From CAVSWN01 sp046728115 (GTDB taxonomy: Bacteria; Acidobacteriota; Vicinamibacteria; Vicinamibacterales; CAVVIG01), in the NCBI GenBank assembly GCA_046728115.1, contig JBKPDW010000065.1, forward strand, positions 1-30,369: a stretch of DNA of 30,369 nucleotides, given 5' to 3'. Made by a program: the position numbers and the translations under genes. Below the pieces are notes generated by a model, which saw nothing but the letters and a program-made list of their open reading frames with translations, was not told where the DNA came from and ran no database searches. This document shows positions 19,362 to 26,101 of the stretch, in pieces (the first letter of the stretch is position 1; every line of letters starts with the position of its first letter).

Positions 19362-20785
19362 CGCTTCGGCTGTACAACACGTTGACGCGCAGCGAGGAGC
19401 CCTTCGCGCCGGGCGCCGGAAATACGGTCCGCATGTACACCTGCGGGCTGACGGTGTACGCGCGCGGACACATCGGGAACTTTCGAACGTTCGTCTGCAC
19501 CGATGTCCTGCGCCGCACGTTCAAATACCTGCTCGGCTACGACGTGAAGCAGGTGATGAACTTCACGGACGTGGACGACCGCACGATTGCCGGAGCGCAG
19601 CGTGCCGGAATGGACCTGCGCGCCTACACCGATCAGTACATCGAGATGTACCAGGATGACGCGCGGGCCCTAGGGCTCGAGCACGTCGAAGAATCGCCGC
19701 GCGCCACCGACGAGGCCAACCTGCGCGCGATGGCGGACATGATCGCCACCCTCGACCGGAACGGCCACACCTACCAGAGCGACGGCTCGATCTATTTCAA
19801 GATTTCGACCATGCCCGAATACGGGAGGCTGGCCAGGCTGAATCACGACGGCATGAAGGTCGGCGCACGCGTGGACACTGACAGCTACGCGAAGGAGGAC
19901 GCGCGCGATTTCGTGTTGTGGAAAGGGCACCGCGACGGCGAGCCGGCATGGGAGTTTCCCGAGAAGGGCGTCGCGTCCGGCCGGCCCGGGTGGCACATCG
20001 AGTGTTCGGCGATGGCGCTGCGCCTCCTCGGGGAACCGCCCATCGATGTGCACGCAGGCGGAATCGACCTGATTTTTCCGCATCACGAGAACGAGATCGC
20101 GCAAAGCGAGGGCGCCACGCGGAAGCCGTTCGCGCGGTTCTGGGTGCACGTCGAGTACCTGATCGTGGACGAGCAGAAGATGTCGAAGTCGCTCGGCAAT
20201 ACCTACACGATTCCGGACATTGTCGCGAAAGGATTCCGGCCGTCTGCCGTGCGGTATCTGCTGCTGTCGGCCCATTACCGCAAGCAGCTCAATTTCACCT
20301 GGGTGAGCCTCGGCCAGGCCGAGGAAGCGCTTCGCCGGCTGACCGATTTTCTGGCGCGGCTTGGCGCCGTGACCCGCGAAGGGACGCACGCGGAGATAGC
20401 GGCCCGTGTGGACGAAGCCAGGCGACATTTCGCGGACGCCATGACGGACGATTTGAATACGGCGGCCGCATTGGGGGCGGTGTTCGAGCTCGTTCGCGCA
20501 ATCAACTTCGCAATAGACGCCGGCCAGATTGGGACCGGTGACGTGCCAGTGATACGCGACGCGTTCCACCTTTTCGATCGTGTGCTGGGCGTGCTCAGCC
20601 TGCGCCGGACCGAAGACGAGCAGCCGCCCATGCCCGTCGAGGAGATCGAGCGACTGATCGCCGAGCGCGTCGCGGCCAAACGCCGTCGCGACTTCGCTGC
20701 TGCCGACCGCATCAGGGACGAGCTCTCGGCGCGCGGCGTGCTTCTCGAGGATTCGCCCGGCGGCACGAGGTGGAAAAGAAAGTGA
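19358..20785 (+). CDS. cysS: Cysteinyl-tRNA synthetase
   Basis: CysRS charges tRNA-Cys. The 475-residue class I synthetase has the HIGH-like signature HIGN (38-41). It has the KMSKS loop (274-278) and the zinc ligands Cys29, Cys216 (HIECSAMAL), His241 and Glu245 (FPHHENEIAQSEG). The C-terminal helical part contains ADRIRDELSARGVLLEDSPG, the usual end. The ATG at 19358 gives the family N-terminus and overlaps the upstream small gene by 4 bp. An in-frame ATG 24 bp earlier lies inside that gene and is less likely. The cognate tRNA-Cys lies about 5 kb downstream in the same window. Confidence 0.97.
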   Translation: MTLRLYNTLTRSEEPFAPGAGNTVRMYTCGLTVYARGHIGNFRTFVCTDVLRRTFKYLLGYDVKQVMNFTDVDDRTIAGAQRAGMDLRAYTDQYIEMYQDDARALGLEHVEESPRATDEANLRAMADMIATLDRNGHTYQSDGSIYFKISTMPEYGRLARLNHDGMKVGARVDTDSYAKEDARDFVLWKGHRDGEPAWEFPEKGVASGRPGWHIECSAMALRLLGEPPIDVHAGGIDLIFPHHENEIAQSEGATRKPFARFWVHVEYLIVDEQKMSKSLGNTYTIPDIVAKGFRPSAVRYLLLSAHYRKQLNFTWVSLGQAEEALRRLTDFLARLGAVTREGTHAEIAARVDEARRHFADAMTDDLNTAAALGAVFELVRAINFAIDAGQIGTGDVPVIRDAFHLFDRVLGVLSLRRTEDEQPPMPVEEIERLIAERVAAKRRRDFAAADRIRDELSARGVLLEDSPGGTRWKRK

Positions 20786-20787
20786 AA

Positions 20788-20835
20788 AGTCAGAAGTCAG
20801 GAGTCAGAAGTGAGAAGTCGGAAGTCAGACGTCAG
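20788..20835. repeat. Seven-unit AGTCAGA heptamer array before the aminotransferase
   Basis: Seven near-perfect 7-bp units (AGTCAGA, AGTCAGG, AGTCAGA, AGTGAGA, AGTCGGA, AGTCAGA, CGTCAG) fill the gap from the cysS stop to the aminotransferase ATG. The array leaves no room for a normal ribosome binding site other than the purine-rich repeats themselves. The same unit occurs at 1460-1480. Confidence 0.85.
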
Positions 20836-22170
20836 ATGAGCTTCCCGTACATCAAAACAGCCCTACCTGGTCCAAAAGCCAAAGCCCTCATTGAACGCGA
20901 CAAGACCGTCGTCTCTCCTTCCTACACACGCGGCTATCCGCTCGTGATCGAGCGGGGTTCGGGCGCGACCGTCGAGGATGTGGACGGCAATTTGTTCCTC
21001 GACTGCGCTGCCGGCATCGCCGTCAACTCGACCGGCCACTCGCATCCCGATGTGGTGCGGGCAATCGGGGAGCAGGCCGCGAAATTCATTCACATGTCGG
21101 GGACCGATTTCTACTACGAGCCGCAGGTGCGGTTGGCCGAAGAACTCGCAGCCGTCGCGCCGATTCGAGGAGGCGTGCGGTCGTTCTTCGGCAATTCCGG
21201 TACCGAGGCCATCGAGGCGTGCCTCAAGCTGTCGCGCTACGCGACGGGACGTCAGAACATCATTGCGTTTCTGGGCGGGTTTCACGGCCGTAGCATGGGG
21301 TCGCTGTCGCTGACCGCAAGCAAGGCGATCCAGCGGCGTGGCTTCGGGCCATTACTGCCAGGCGTCTACCATGCACCGTACGCGGATTGCTATCGGTGCC
21401 CGATGGGGCTCCGACCCGAGACCTGCGCGGCCGAATGCCTCGACTTCATCGATCACCAGTTGCTCGTGCACCTCGTCTCGCCTGACGAAGTCGCGGCGAT
21501 CATCGTCGAGCCCGTTCAGGGCGAGGGCGGCTATGTCGTACCTCCCGATCAGTTCCTGCAGCGGTTGCGGGAGCTGACCACATCGAATGGCATGCTGCTC
21601 GTGGCGGACGAAGTCCAGTCCGGCATGGGACGTTCGGGTCGAATGTTCGCGATCGAGTTCAGCGGCGTCGAACCCGACATGATTGCGATTGCCAAAGGCA
21701 TCGCGTCAGGGATGCCGCTGGGCGTAACGGTCGCCCGCGCCGGGTTGATGGCTTGGCCGCCCGGCTCGCACGCGAGCACCTTCGGCGGCAACCCGGTGTC
21801 GTGCGCCGCGGCGCTCGTGACGTTGAAGCTGCTGCGCGACACGCTCGTCGCGAATGCGGCCGATGTCGGCGGACACTTGATGGCCGGTTTGAAGGCGCTG
21901 GCCGAGAAACATCCGCTCATCGGCGACGTGCGGGGACGCGGGTTGATGATCGGCGTCGAGCTGGTGCGCGACCGCCAGACCAAAGAACGTGCCGCGGACG
22001 AACGCGACGCCGTGGTCGCGGCGGCGTTCGAACGTGGACTGCTTCTGCTCGGGGCCGGGCAAAACGCGATCCGATTCTCGCCGCCGCTGGTGCTAACCCG
22101 CGAACAGGCGGACACGGCGGTTCGTATTTTCGACGACGCGTTGACGAGCGTCGAGATGTCACGACGTTAG
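20836..22170 (+). CDS. Class III PLP aminotransferase (4-aminobutyrate aminotransferase-like)
   Basis: This 444-residue PLP-dependent enzyme of fold type I is in the ornithine/GABA aminotransferase family. Phosphate-cup residues are in GNSGTEAIEACLKLSRY (SGT at 121-123). FHGRSMGSLSLT, IVEPVQGEGGY, ADEVQSGMGRSG (Asp258) and the Schiff-base lysine in AIAKGIASGMPLG (Lys287) all fit, as does ASTFGGNPVSCAAAL. A short insertion with four cysteines (residues 185-201, CYRCP and CAAEC) is shared with a subgroup often annotated as GABA aminotransferase or amino acid racemase. The exact substrate is therefore open. The ATG at 20836 gives the family N-terminus; an in-frame ATG at 20770 would translate the repeat array and is rejected. 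Confidence 0.9.
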   Translation: MSFPYIKTALPGPKAKALIERDKTVVSPSYTRGYPLVIERGSGATVEDVDGNLFLDCAAGIAVNSTGHSHPDVVRAIGEQAAKFIHMSGTDFYYEPQVRLAEELAAVAPIRGGVRSFFGNSGTEAIEACLKLSRYATGRQNIIAFLGGFHGRSMGSLSLTASKAIQRRGFGPLLPGVYHAPYADCYRCPMGLRPETCAAECLDFIDHQLLVHLVSPDEVAAIIVEPVQGEGGYVVPPDQFLQRLRELTTSNGMLLVADEVQSGMGRSGRMFAIEFSGVEPDMIAIAKGIASGMPLGVTVARAGLMAWPPGSHASTFGGNPVSCAAALVTLKLLRDTLVANAADVGGHLMAGLKALAEKHPLIGDVRGRGLMIGVELVRDRQTKERAADERDAVVAAAFERGLLLLGAGQNAIRFSPPLVLTREQADTAVRIFDDALTSVEMSRR

Positions 22171-22192
22171 TCGAGGCAACGCAGAGGTCGCG

Positions 22193-22242
22193 GTTCGACG
22201 GCGCTCACCGCAGGTGGGTTCGACGGCCCTCACCGCCGGCGG
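22193..22242. repeat. Two 25-bp direct repeats in the aminotransferase-yraN gap
   Basis: Two adjacent 25-bp copies starting GTTCGACGGC at 22193 and 22218 differ at a few positions. They are followed by CCCTGAGCCGATCGAACGG (about 22250-22268), which resembles a widespread boundary repeat seen in many bacterial genomes. The rest of the 172-bp gap up to yraN shows nothing recognisable. Confidence 0.65.
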
Positions 22243-22342
22243 CTGCCTGCCCTGAGCCGATCGAACGGCGCTCTCTGCGGTCTCTGGTTGTTCGTCGTTT
22301 GAATGCTGGTTGGCGCGACTGTTGCTGGCGCTTTCCGGTGAC

Positions 22343-22717
22343 ATGTCGAGCGAACGGATTGCGCTGGGAAAAACGGGCGAGGATCTCGCGTGCGACGAGC
22401 TCGAGCGTCGCGGCTACGCAATTATTGCCAGACGCTATCGCCAGCGGAGCGGAGAAATTGATATCGTGGCGCGCGACGGGCCGACGGTCGTCTTCGTCGA
22501 GGTGAAGGCGAGAGAAGGCCGGGACTTCGGCGGGGCGGCCGAAGCCGTTACGGCGTTGAAGCGTCACCGGATCACGAAATTGGCTGTGGATTATCTGGCG
22601 CGGCAGCGTGTAACAGAATGTCAATGCCGATTCGATGTGGTGACGGTGCATTTCGAGTCCGGCAAGCCGGTGGTGGAAGTGTTTCAGAACGCATTTGAGG
22701 CCACTTCGGACCCGTAG
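22343..22717 (+). CDS. yraN: YraN family (UPF0102) putative endonuclease-like protein
   Basis: This 124-residue protein is in the UPF0102 family, which has a restriction endonuclease-like fold; its physiological role is not settled. Conserved motifs are GKTGEDLACDELERRGY (Glu13), GEIDIVARDG (37-46, Asp40) and VFVEVKARE (Glu53, Lys55). Together these form the E-D-EVK nuclease-like core. The C-terminal CRFDVVTV is also typical. The ATG at 22343 gives the normal N-terminus; an in-frame TTG at 22310 would add 11 residues without a family match. No strong Shine-Dalgarno is seen. Confidence 0.92.
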   Translation: MSSERIALGKTGEDLACDELERRGYAIIARRYRQRSGEIDIVARDGPTVVFVEVKAREGRDFGGAAEAVTALKRHRITKLAVDYLARQRVTECQCRFDVVTVHFESGKPVVEVFQNAFEATSDP

Positions 22718-22719
22718 GA

Positions 22720-22770
22720 CCGTGAACGTTGAACCTTCGAACCTGAAACCTCAAACGCCGAACCGCGAGA
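22720..22770. repeat. GAACCTT-type short repeats upstream of galT
   Basis: Units of 6-8 bp such as GAACGTT, GAACCTTC, GAACCT, GAAACCTC and GAACC fill the 63-bp gap between yraN and the galT-like gene. The sequence is unrelated to the AGTCAGA or TAATCCC families but the layout and period are the same. Confidence 0.65.
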
Positions 22771-22780
22771 TGGTTGTGTA

Positions 22781-23782
22781 ATGCGCGAACTCCGTAGAGA
22801 CCCAGTAACCGGCCGCTGGGTGATCATCTCGACCAGCCGGCAGAAGCGACCGAGCGATTTCCGGCTGGAGTCTGCTGCGATCCTCGGACGCGATCAGTGT
22901 CCGTTTTGCCCCGGCCACGAATCGTTCACACCGCCCGAGATTCTGGCCTACCGCAACGGCAGTGCCGCGAACGCGCCGGGCTGGGAGATTCGTGTCGTTC
23001 CGAACAAGTTTCCCGCGCTGCAGGTCGAGGGAACGCTCGACCGTGAGGGCGAGGGGATGTTCGACCGCATGAACGGAATTGGCGCGCACGAAGTGATCAT
23101 CGAGACGCCCGATCATGGCAAAACGCTCGCGTCGATGTCGGCGCAGGAGATCGAACGTGTGCTGTGGGCGTATCGGGAGCGGATGCTCGATCTCAAGCAG
23201 GATCGACGCCTCCGGTACATCCTGGTCTTCAAGAACCATGGCGCGGCGGCCGGCGCGACGCTGGAGCATACGCATTCACAGCTCATCGCGATGCCAATCG
23301 TGCCCGATTTCGTGCGCGAAGAGCTCGACGGCGCGCGTCAGCACTACAAGGCGAAGGAGCGGTGCGTGTTCTGCGATATCGTGCGACAGGATCAGGCCGA
23401 CGCGCGTCGCGTGATCCTCGAGAACGCCGATGCGATTGCGATCGCACCGTACGCGCCGCGCTTCGCATTCGAGACATGGGTGCTGCCGAAGCGCCACGGC
23501 GCACGCTTCGAGGAGGCGCCGCGCCAGGAATATGAAAACGTCGCCAGGCTCCTCAAAGCAGTGCTCGAGCGTCTCGATCGCGCGCTCGAGCGGCCGTCAT
23601 TCAATCTGATCGTCCACACGGCGCCGTTCTCGGAAGACGTTGCGGATGTTTACCACTGGCACATCGAGATCATGCCGAAGCTGACGCGCGTGGCCGGCTT
23701 CGAGTGGGGGACGGGGTTCTACATCAACCCCACGTCGCCGGAAGAAGCGGCACAGGTTCTGCGAGACGTGAAGATCGTCTAG
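22781..23782 (+). CDS. galT: Galactose-1-phosphate uridylyltransferase-like HIT-superfamily enzyme
   Basis: This 333-residue enzyme should transfer a nucleotide between a sugar phosphate and a nucleotide sugar through a covalent histidine intermediate. The N-terminal domain starts MRELRRDPVTGRWVIIS and has a zinc pair in CPFCPGHES (Cys40, Cys43). The active-site motif is EHTHSQL (His163, His165, Gln167). The C-terminal domain has a second pair CVFCDI (Cys195, Cys198) and YHWHIEIMPK (His292, His294). The protein is intact. The active site differs from the E. coli HPHGQ form, so an ADP-glucose phosphorylase-like specificity is possible. No other Leloir pathway gene is nearby. Confidence 0.87.
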   Translation: MRELRRDPVTGRWVIISTSRQKRPSDFRLESAAILGRDQCPFCPGHESFTPPEILAYRNGSAANAPGWEIRVVPNKFPALQVEGTLDREGEGMFDRMNGIGAHEVIIETPDHGKTLASMSAQEIERVLWAYRERMLDLKQDRRLRYILVFKNHGAAAGATLEHTHSQLIAMPIVPDFVREELDGARQHYKAKERCVFCDIVRQDQADARRVILENADAIAIAPYAPRFAFETWVLPKRHGARFEEAPRQEYENVARLLKAVLERLDRALERPSFNLIVHTAPFSEDVADVYHWHIEIMPKLTRVAGFEWGTGFYINPTSPEEAAQVLRDVKIV

Positions 23783-23784
23783 CG

Positions 23785-23810
23785 AGAGGGTTCACCGAAG
23801 GAAACCCTCT
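23785..23810 (+). terminator. Possible terminator hairpin after galT
   Basis: An 8-bp stem AGAGGGTT/AACCCTCT (23785-23792 with 23803-23810) with a 10-nt loop begins 2 bp after the galT stop. There is no T-tract, so termination strength is uncertain. Confidence 0.5.
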
Positions 23811-23842
23811 AGGCGCGAAGGCTTCAGCCGAATGAGGAATTC

Positions 23843-23871
23843 TTGAACGCCACCCCGGCCTGTGGTACGTT
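23843..23871 (+). promoter_or_regulatory. Candidate promoter for tRNA-Gly
   Basis: TTGAAC at 23843-23848 and TACGTT at 23866-23871 are separated by exactly 17 bp. The predicted start is about 4 nt before the mature tRNA-Gly. Matches to the sigma-70 consensus are moderate, but spacing and position fit. Confidence 0.45.
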
Positions 23872-23881
23872 GGCATTTCGG

Positions 23882-23956
23882 GCGGGAATAACTCAGTGGT
23901 AGAGTGCGACCTTGCCAAGGTCGAAGTCGCGGGTTCGAATCCCGTTTCCCGCTCCA
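23882..23956 (+). tRNA. tRNA-Gly (anticodon GCC)
   Basis: A complete cloverleaf is visible. The acceptor stem is GCGGGAA/TTCCCGC (23882-23888 with 23946-23952). The anticodon arm is CGACC-TTGCCAA-GGTCG with anticodon GCC at 23914-23916. The T arm is GCGGG-TTCGAAT-CCCGT. The CCA end is encoded (23954-23956). It marks the left edge of the decayed region. Confidence 0.97.
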
Positions 23957-24073
23957 GCCTTCGCTCGCACGGATCGCGCGCGAGCTACTGCCTGGCAGGC
24001 GACCTTCGTTCGTTCCGCCCGCTTCGGCTTGGCAGGCCAGCCTGTGCTCGTGTATTCGAGTTTCGGCCTGGCA

Positions 24074-24367
24074 ACGCCCATTCAGTCGACTTGTCTCCTC
24101 GCGCGCGTTGTCGTGCTGGGGTCGTTCCTCGCAGTAACTGATCGTCAGCCCGTCGGTCGCCACGCCGCGGCTACCGAGGTGATCGCCGCACGATCGTCGC
24201 CCGTCGCTCGCCAAGGGAGGTTGTATTCGGCCGGATTGATGTTGCAGGGCATGGCTCTCGATGATGATGTGCAGCATCTGACGCTCGGGTGCGGCGTTAA
24301 CCGCGTCATCGAGGACGCGGGTCGCGCCCGGGCTGAGCGTGTAGCGGTCGAAGTCGAAGTACTCGAC
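24074..24367 (-). pseudogene. OmpA C-terminal domain pseudogene (Pal/OmpA-like)
   Basis: The minus strand encodes a broken OmpA peptidoglycan-binding domain. The first frame reads VEYFDFDRYTLSPGATRVL and then HIIIESHA. After a +1 shift near 24244 the second frame reads CNINPAEYNL. After another shift near 24210 the original frame resumes with LGSRGVATDGLTISYCEERP and HDNAREETSRLNGR. Stitched together this is the family order YFDFDRYTL, GHACNI, AEYNLALGERR, SRGV, SYGEERP. Several conserved positions are changed (for example Gly to Cys in SYCEERP), so this looks like true decay rather than one sequencing error. The same frame stays open upstream to 24565, but I see no recognisable domain there. 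The 118 bp from tRNA-Gly to this remnant hold nothing I recognise. Confidence 0.75.
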
Positions 24368-24597
24368 GCCATCAGGCGTGACGCGACAAGTGTGGCCGGC
24401 TACGCGGACGCGCTGAATGACCTTGCTGGCGATGATGTCGAAGAAGCCGTCGGCTTGCCACGATGCATCGACAGCCCGATCGAATTGATAGCCATGCCGG
24501 ATGACCCTCAGCAGGCTCTTTGCAGGAGAAACCGTTTCGCGAGAGCACTGCCGAAAATCCGGCAACGTGGGTCCGTGAACACCGTTGAATTTGTCAG

Positions 24598-25443
24598 ATG
24601 GCCCTGAACTCGATCCGGCGCGCCGTGCTCGGCGATGATCCCGTGCGTCAGGCAGCTCTGATGTTCGTGTGCATGCTCAGTGTCCTGGCTCCGCAGGACG
24701 CACACTCGCCGGCGCGCTACCGAGCTGGAGCAGTCCCGGCGGTTCCAGCAATGGCCGTCGGGGGCGGTCAGGTGATCCTGGAACTCGCCGTCAACCGCGA
24801 CGGGCAAGTTGGGGCGATCAGTTCACTGCGCACCACGCCGCCATTCACTGATCTCGTCATCGGTGCGGTGCGCAGGTGGCGTTTCGATCCCGCCGAGGAG
24901 CCTGTCGCGTCATCACGACCTGGCGAGCGCGAACTGCGAACCGCCGTTGACGCTAAGGTTTTGGTCGCGGCGGTGTTCCGGCCACCAACCCTTAATGTGC
25001 CAACGCTCGGCGAATCGCCCAGAGATGTCGCAGTCGCCTCCGACGAGAGCGCGTTCCCGCTCACAATCTCGGTGCCACCGTTCCCACCCTTGGCGGCTGG
25101 CGGCGGGGTCGTCCTGTTGGAGGCGCGAGTGAACCGCGACGGAGAAGTTGCTGAGGCGACGGTGATTCGCTCCGCGCCGCCGTTCGACGAGGCGGCGCGG
25201 ACGGCTCTCCGAGCGTGGAAGTTTCGTTCAGGCCATTGGCGCGGAAAGCCGGTATCGACCTTCGCGTACGTGCTCTTCGGCTTCCCGGTGCCGGTGAGCA
25301 ACCCTCGCGAAGTTCCTGGTACCGCCAGAAAAGAAACGGAGGTTGAGACATGGCTGTTGCATCACAATCTCGATTTCGCCTCGGTTCGACGACGTGGGTC
25401 GTCATCGTCGCCGTGTTGCTCGTGGTCCTTGCGGCGATGGTGA
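24598..25443 (+). CDS. Protein with two TonB C-terminal-like domains
   Basis: This 281-residue protein has a hydrophobic segment near the N-terminus (about residues 18-31, ALMFVCMLSVLAP) that may be a signal peptide or anchor. Two tandem TonB_C-like repeats follow: about 46-125 (VILELAVNRDGQVGAISSLR, VRRWRFDP) and 157-232 (VVLLEARVNRDGEVAEATVI, LRAWKFRSG). TonB C-terminal domains normally contact outer-membrane receptors. Here there is no proline-rich periplasm-spanning segment, so it is not a standard TonB. The last 49 residues (after VPVSN) are low-complexity, Ser/Arg-rich and overlap the small membrane protein gene in another frame, so they may be a non-native extension. The ATG at 24598 has no clear Shine-Dalgarno. 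Confidence 0.7.
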   Translation: MALNSIRRAVLGDDPVRQAALMFVCMLSVLAPQDAHSPARYRAGAVPAVPAMAVGGGQVILELAVNRDGQVGAISSLRTTPPFTDLVIGAVRRWRFDPAEEPVASSRPGERELRTAVDAKVLVAAVFRPPTLNVPTLGESPRDVAVASDESAFPLTISVPPFPPLAAGGGVVLLEARVNRDGEVAEATVIRSAPPFDEAARTALRAWKFRSGHWRGKPVSTFAYVLFGFPVPVSNPREVPGTARKETEVETWLLHHNLDFASVRRRGSSSSPCCSWSLRRW

Positions 25444-25457
25444 TCTATTCCCGGTGA
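25350..25457 (+). CDS. Candidate 35-residue single-pass membrane protein
   Basis: A short frame starting at ATG 25350 encodes 35 residues: a basic polar N-terminus (MAVASQSRFRLGSTT) and a hydrophobic helix (VVIVAVLLVVLAAMVIY, about residues 17-33), ending SR. A GGAGG at 25338-25342, seven bases before the ATG, is one of the best ribosome binding sites in the window. It overlaps the 3' end of the TonB-domain gene in a different frame. Function is unknown. The ideal start signal together with a clean transmembrane helix makes chance less likely, but a protein this short cannot be proven by sequence alone. Confidence 0.55.
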   Translation: MAVASQSRFRLGSTTWVVIVAVLLVVLAAMVIYSR

Positions 25458-25486
25458 GCTATCGCTTCATACTGACGTAAACGAGT

Positions 25487-25502
25487 TGCCGATTTTTCGG
25501 CA
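25487..25502 (+). terminator. Small GC hairpin after the microprotein gene
   Basis: A 6-bp stem TGCCGA/TCGGCA encloses a TTTT loop 30 bp after the microprotein stop. There is no following T-run, so a terminator role is tentative. Confidence 0.3.
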
Positions 25503-25597
25503 CGTGTGCTGACGCGATGGCGCCGCGGGGGCTCGATGTGGGCGTCGGAATGGGCTGGTATGCGTTTGCGTCCGTGGATTCAATTCGGAGGAGCGCT

Positions 25598-25894
25598 ATG
25601 GCGCGCACATTCGCCATCCACGAGTGTCTGCGGTTGGCGCATGTGCCGTACGCGGTCGCGTCTCACCCGCCGGCGTCTACTGCTCGAGAGGAAGCCGCGG
25701 CGACGCACGTCCCGGGACGCCACTGGGCCAAGGTCGTCGTCAGCTTTCAGGGGCGGAAGGAAGAGGCCGACTCGCGTGATCGGGATTGCACGGCAGGCCG
25801 ATTCTGCGATACCGTTGCCGGAGATGCCGGCGGGCCTCGCGCCGCAGAACCTTCGGTTTCCGAGGCACTTACGGGTCAGTCGCTCGCACACTGA
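25598..25894 (+). pseudogene. Truncated YbaK/prolyl-tRNA editing domain protein
   Basis: The frame starts at ATG 25598 with a strong GGAGGAG upstream. It encodes 98 residues, of which only about the first 50 look like the YbaK/aminoacyl-tRNA deacylase-associated family (LRLAHVPYAVASHPPASTAR, then HVPGRHWAKVVV). From residue 51 the sequence (FQGRKEEADSRDRD onward) no longer resembles the family in any frame. The catalytic core and C-terminal two thirds are missing. The TGA stop (25892-25894) directly abuts the first base of tRNA-Cys, which suggests the gene was cut by a rearrangement at the tRNA. It could still be translated because its start signals are intact. Confidence 0.6.
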
Positions 25895-25968
25895 GGCGCC
25901 GTCGCCAAGAGGTAAGGCAGAGGTCTGCAAAACCTCCACCCCCGGTTCAAATCCGGGCGGCGCCTCCA
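25895..25968 (+). tRNA. tRNA-Cys (anticodon GCA)
   Basis: The acceptor stem is GGCGCCG/CGGCGCC (25895-25901 with 25958-25964). The anticodon arm is GAGGT-CTGCAAA-ACCTC with anticodon GCA at 25927-25929. The T arm is CCCGG-TTCAAAT-CCGGG. The CCA end is encoded (25966-25968). tRNA genes are common integration sites, and an integrase remnant lies 1.2 kb downstream. I found no second copy of the tRNA 3' end that would mark an attachment site. The 130 bp after it contain GTTAAC twice (near 26016-26033) but no gene. Confidence 0.97.
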
Positions 25969-26101
25969 ATCTTTTCAACAAGTTGCCGACACGCTGATCG
26001 CGATGACGGCCGCGATGTTAACAAAACGTTAACAGGCGCAGACATGTGGAGTCTCGCTCTAATGGAGGGCGGCTTGCACCGCAACGACGCGCCGTTTGCA
26101 G

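Noticed and set aside
20788..20835. Possible CRISPR-like array of AGTCAGA units
   Set aside because: Units are 7 bp with no spacers and no cas genes. It is a simple tandem repeat.
20770..20835. Upstream ATG start for the class III aminotransferase
   Set aside because: It would translate the heptamer repeat into a Lys/Ser/Glu-rich leader and overlap the end of cysS. The ATG at 20836 matches the family start.
22343..22717. Reading YraN as a Holliday junction resolvase
   Set aside because: The fold is nuclease-like, but the sequence alone does not support a specific resolvase activity, so only the family name was used.
23792..24565. Minus-strand 257-residue open frame spanning tRNA-Gly
   Set aside because: Part of it is a translation of the tRNA antisense strand (the familiar KRDSNPRLRPWQGRT-type string). 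The middle is the OmpA pseudogene, so it is not one gene.
23912..24607. Plus-strand 231-residue open frame starting inside tRNA-Gly
   Set aside because: It begins within the tRNA and runs antisense to the OmpA pseudogene, with no domain of its own.
25940..25968. Attachment site at the 3' end of tRNA-Cys
   Set aside because: The nearby integrase made this attractive, but I saw no second copy of the tRNA 3' end in the downstream sequence.
25506..25997. 163-residue open frame crossing tRNA-Cys
   Set aside because: It reads through the tRNA, giving a typical tRNA-derived C-terminus, and is out of frame with the YbaK-like start that has the strong ribosome binding site.
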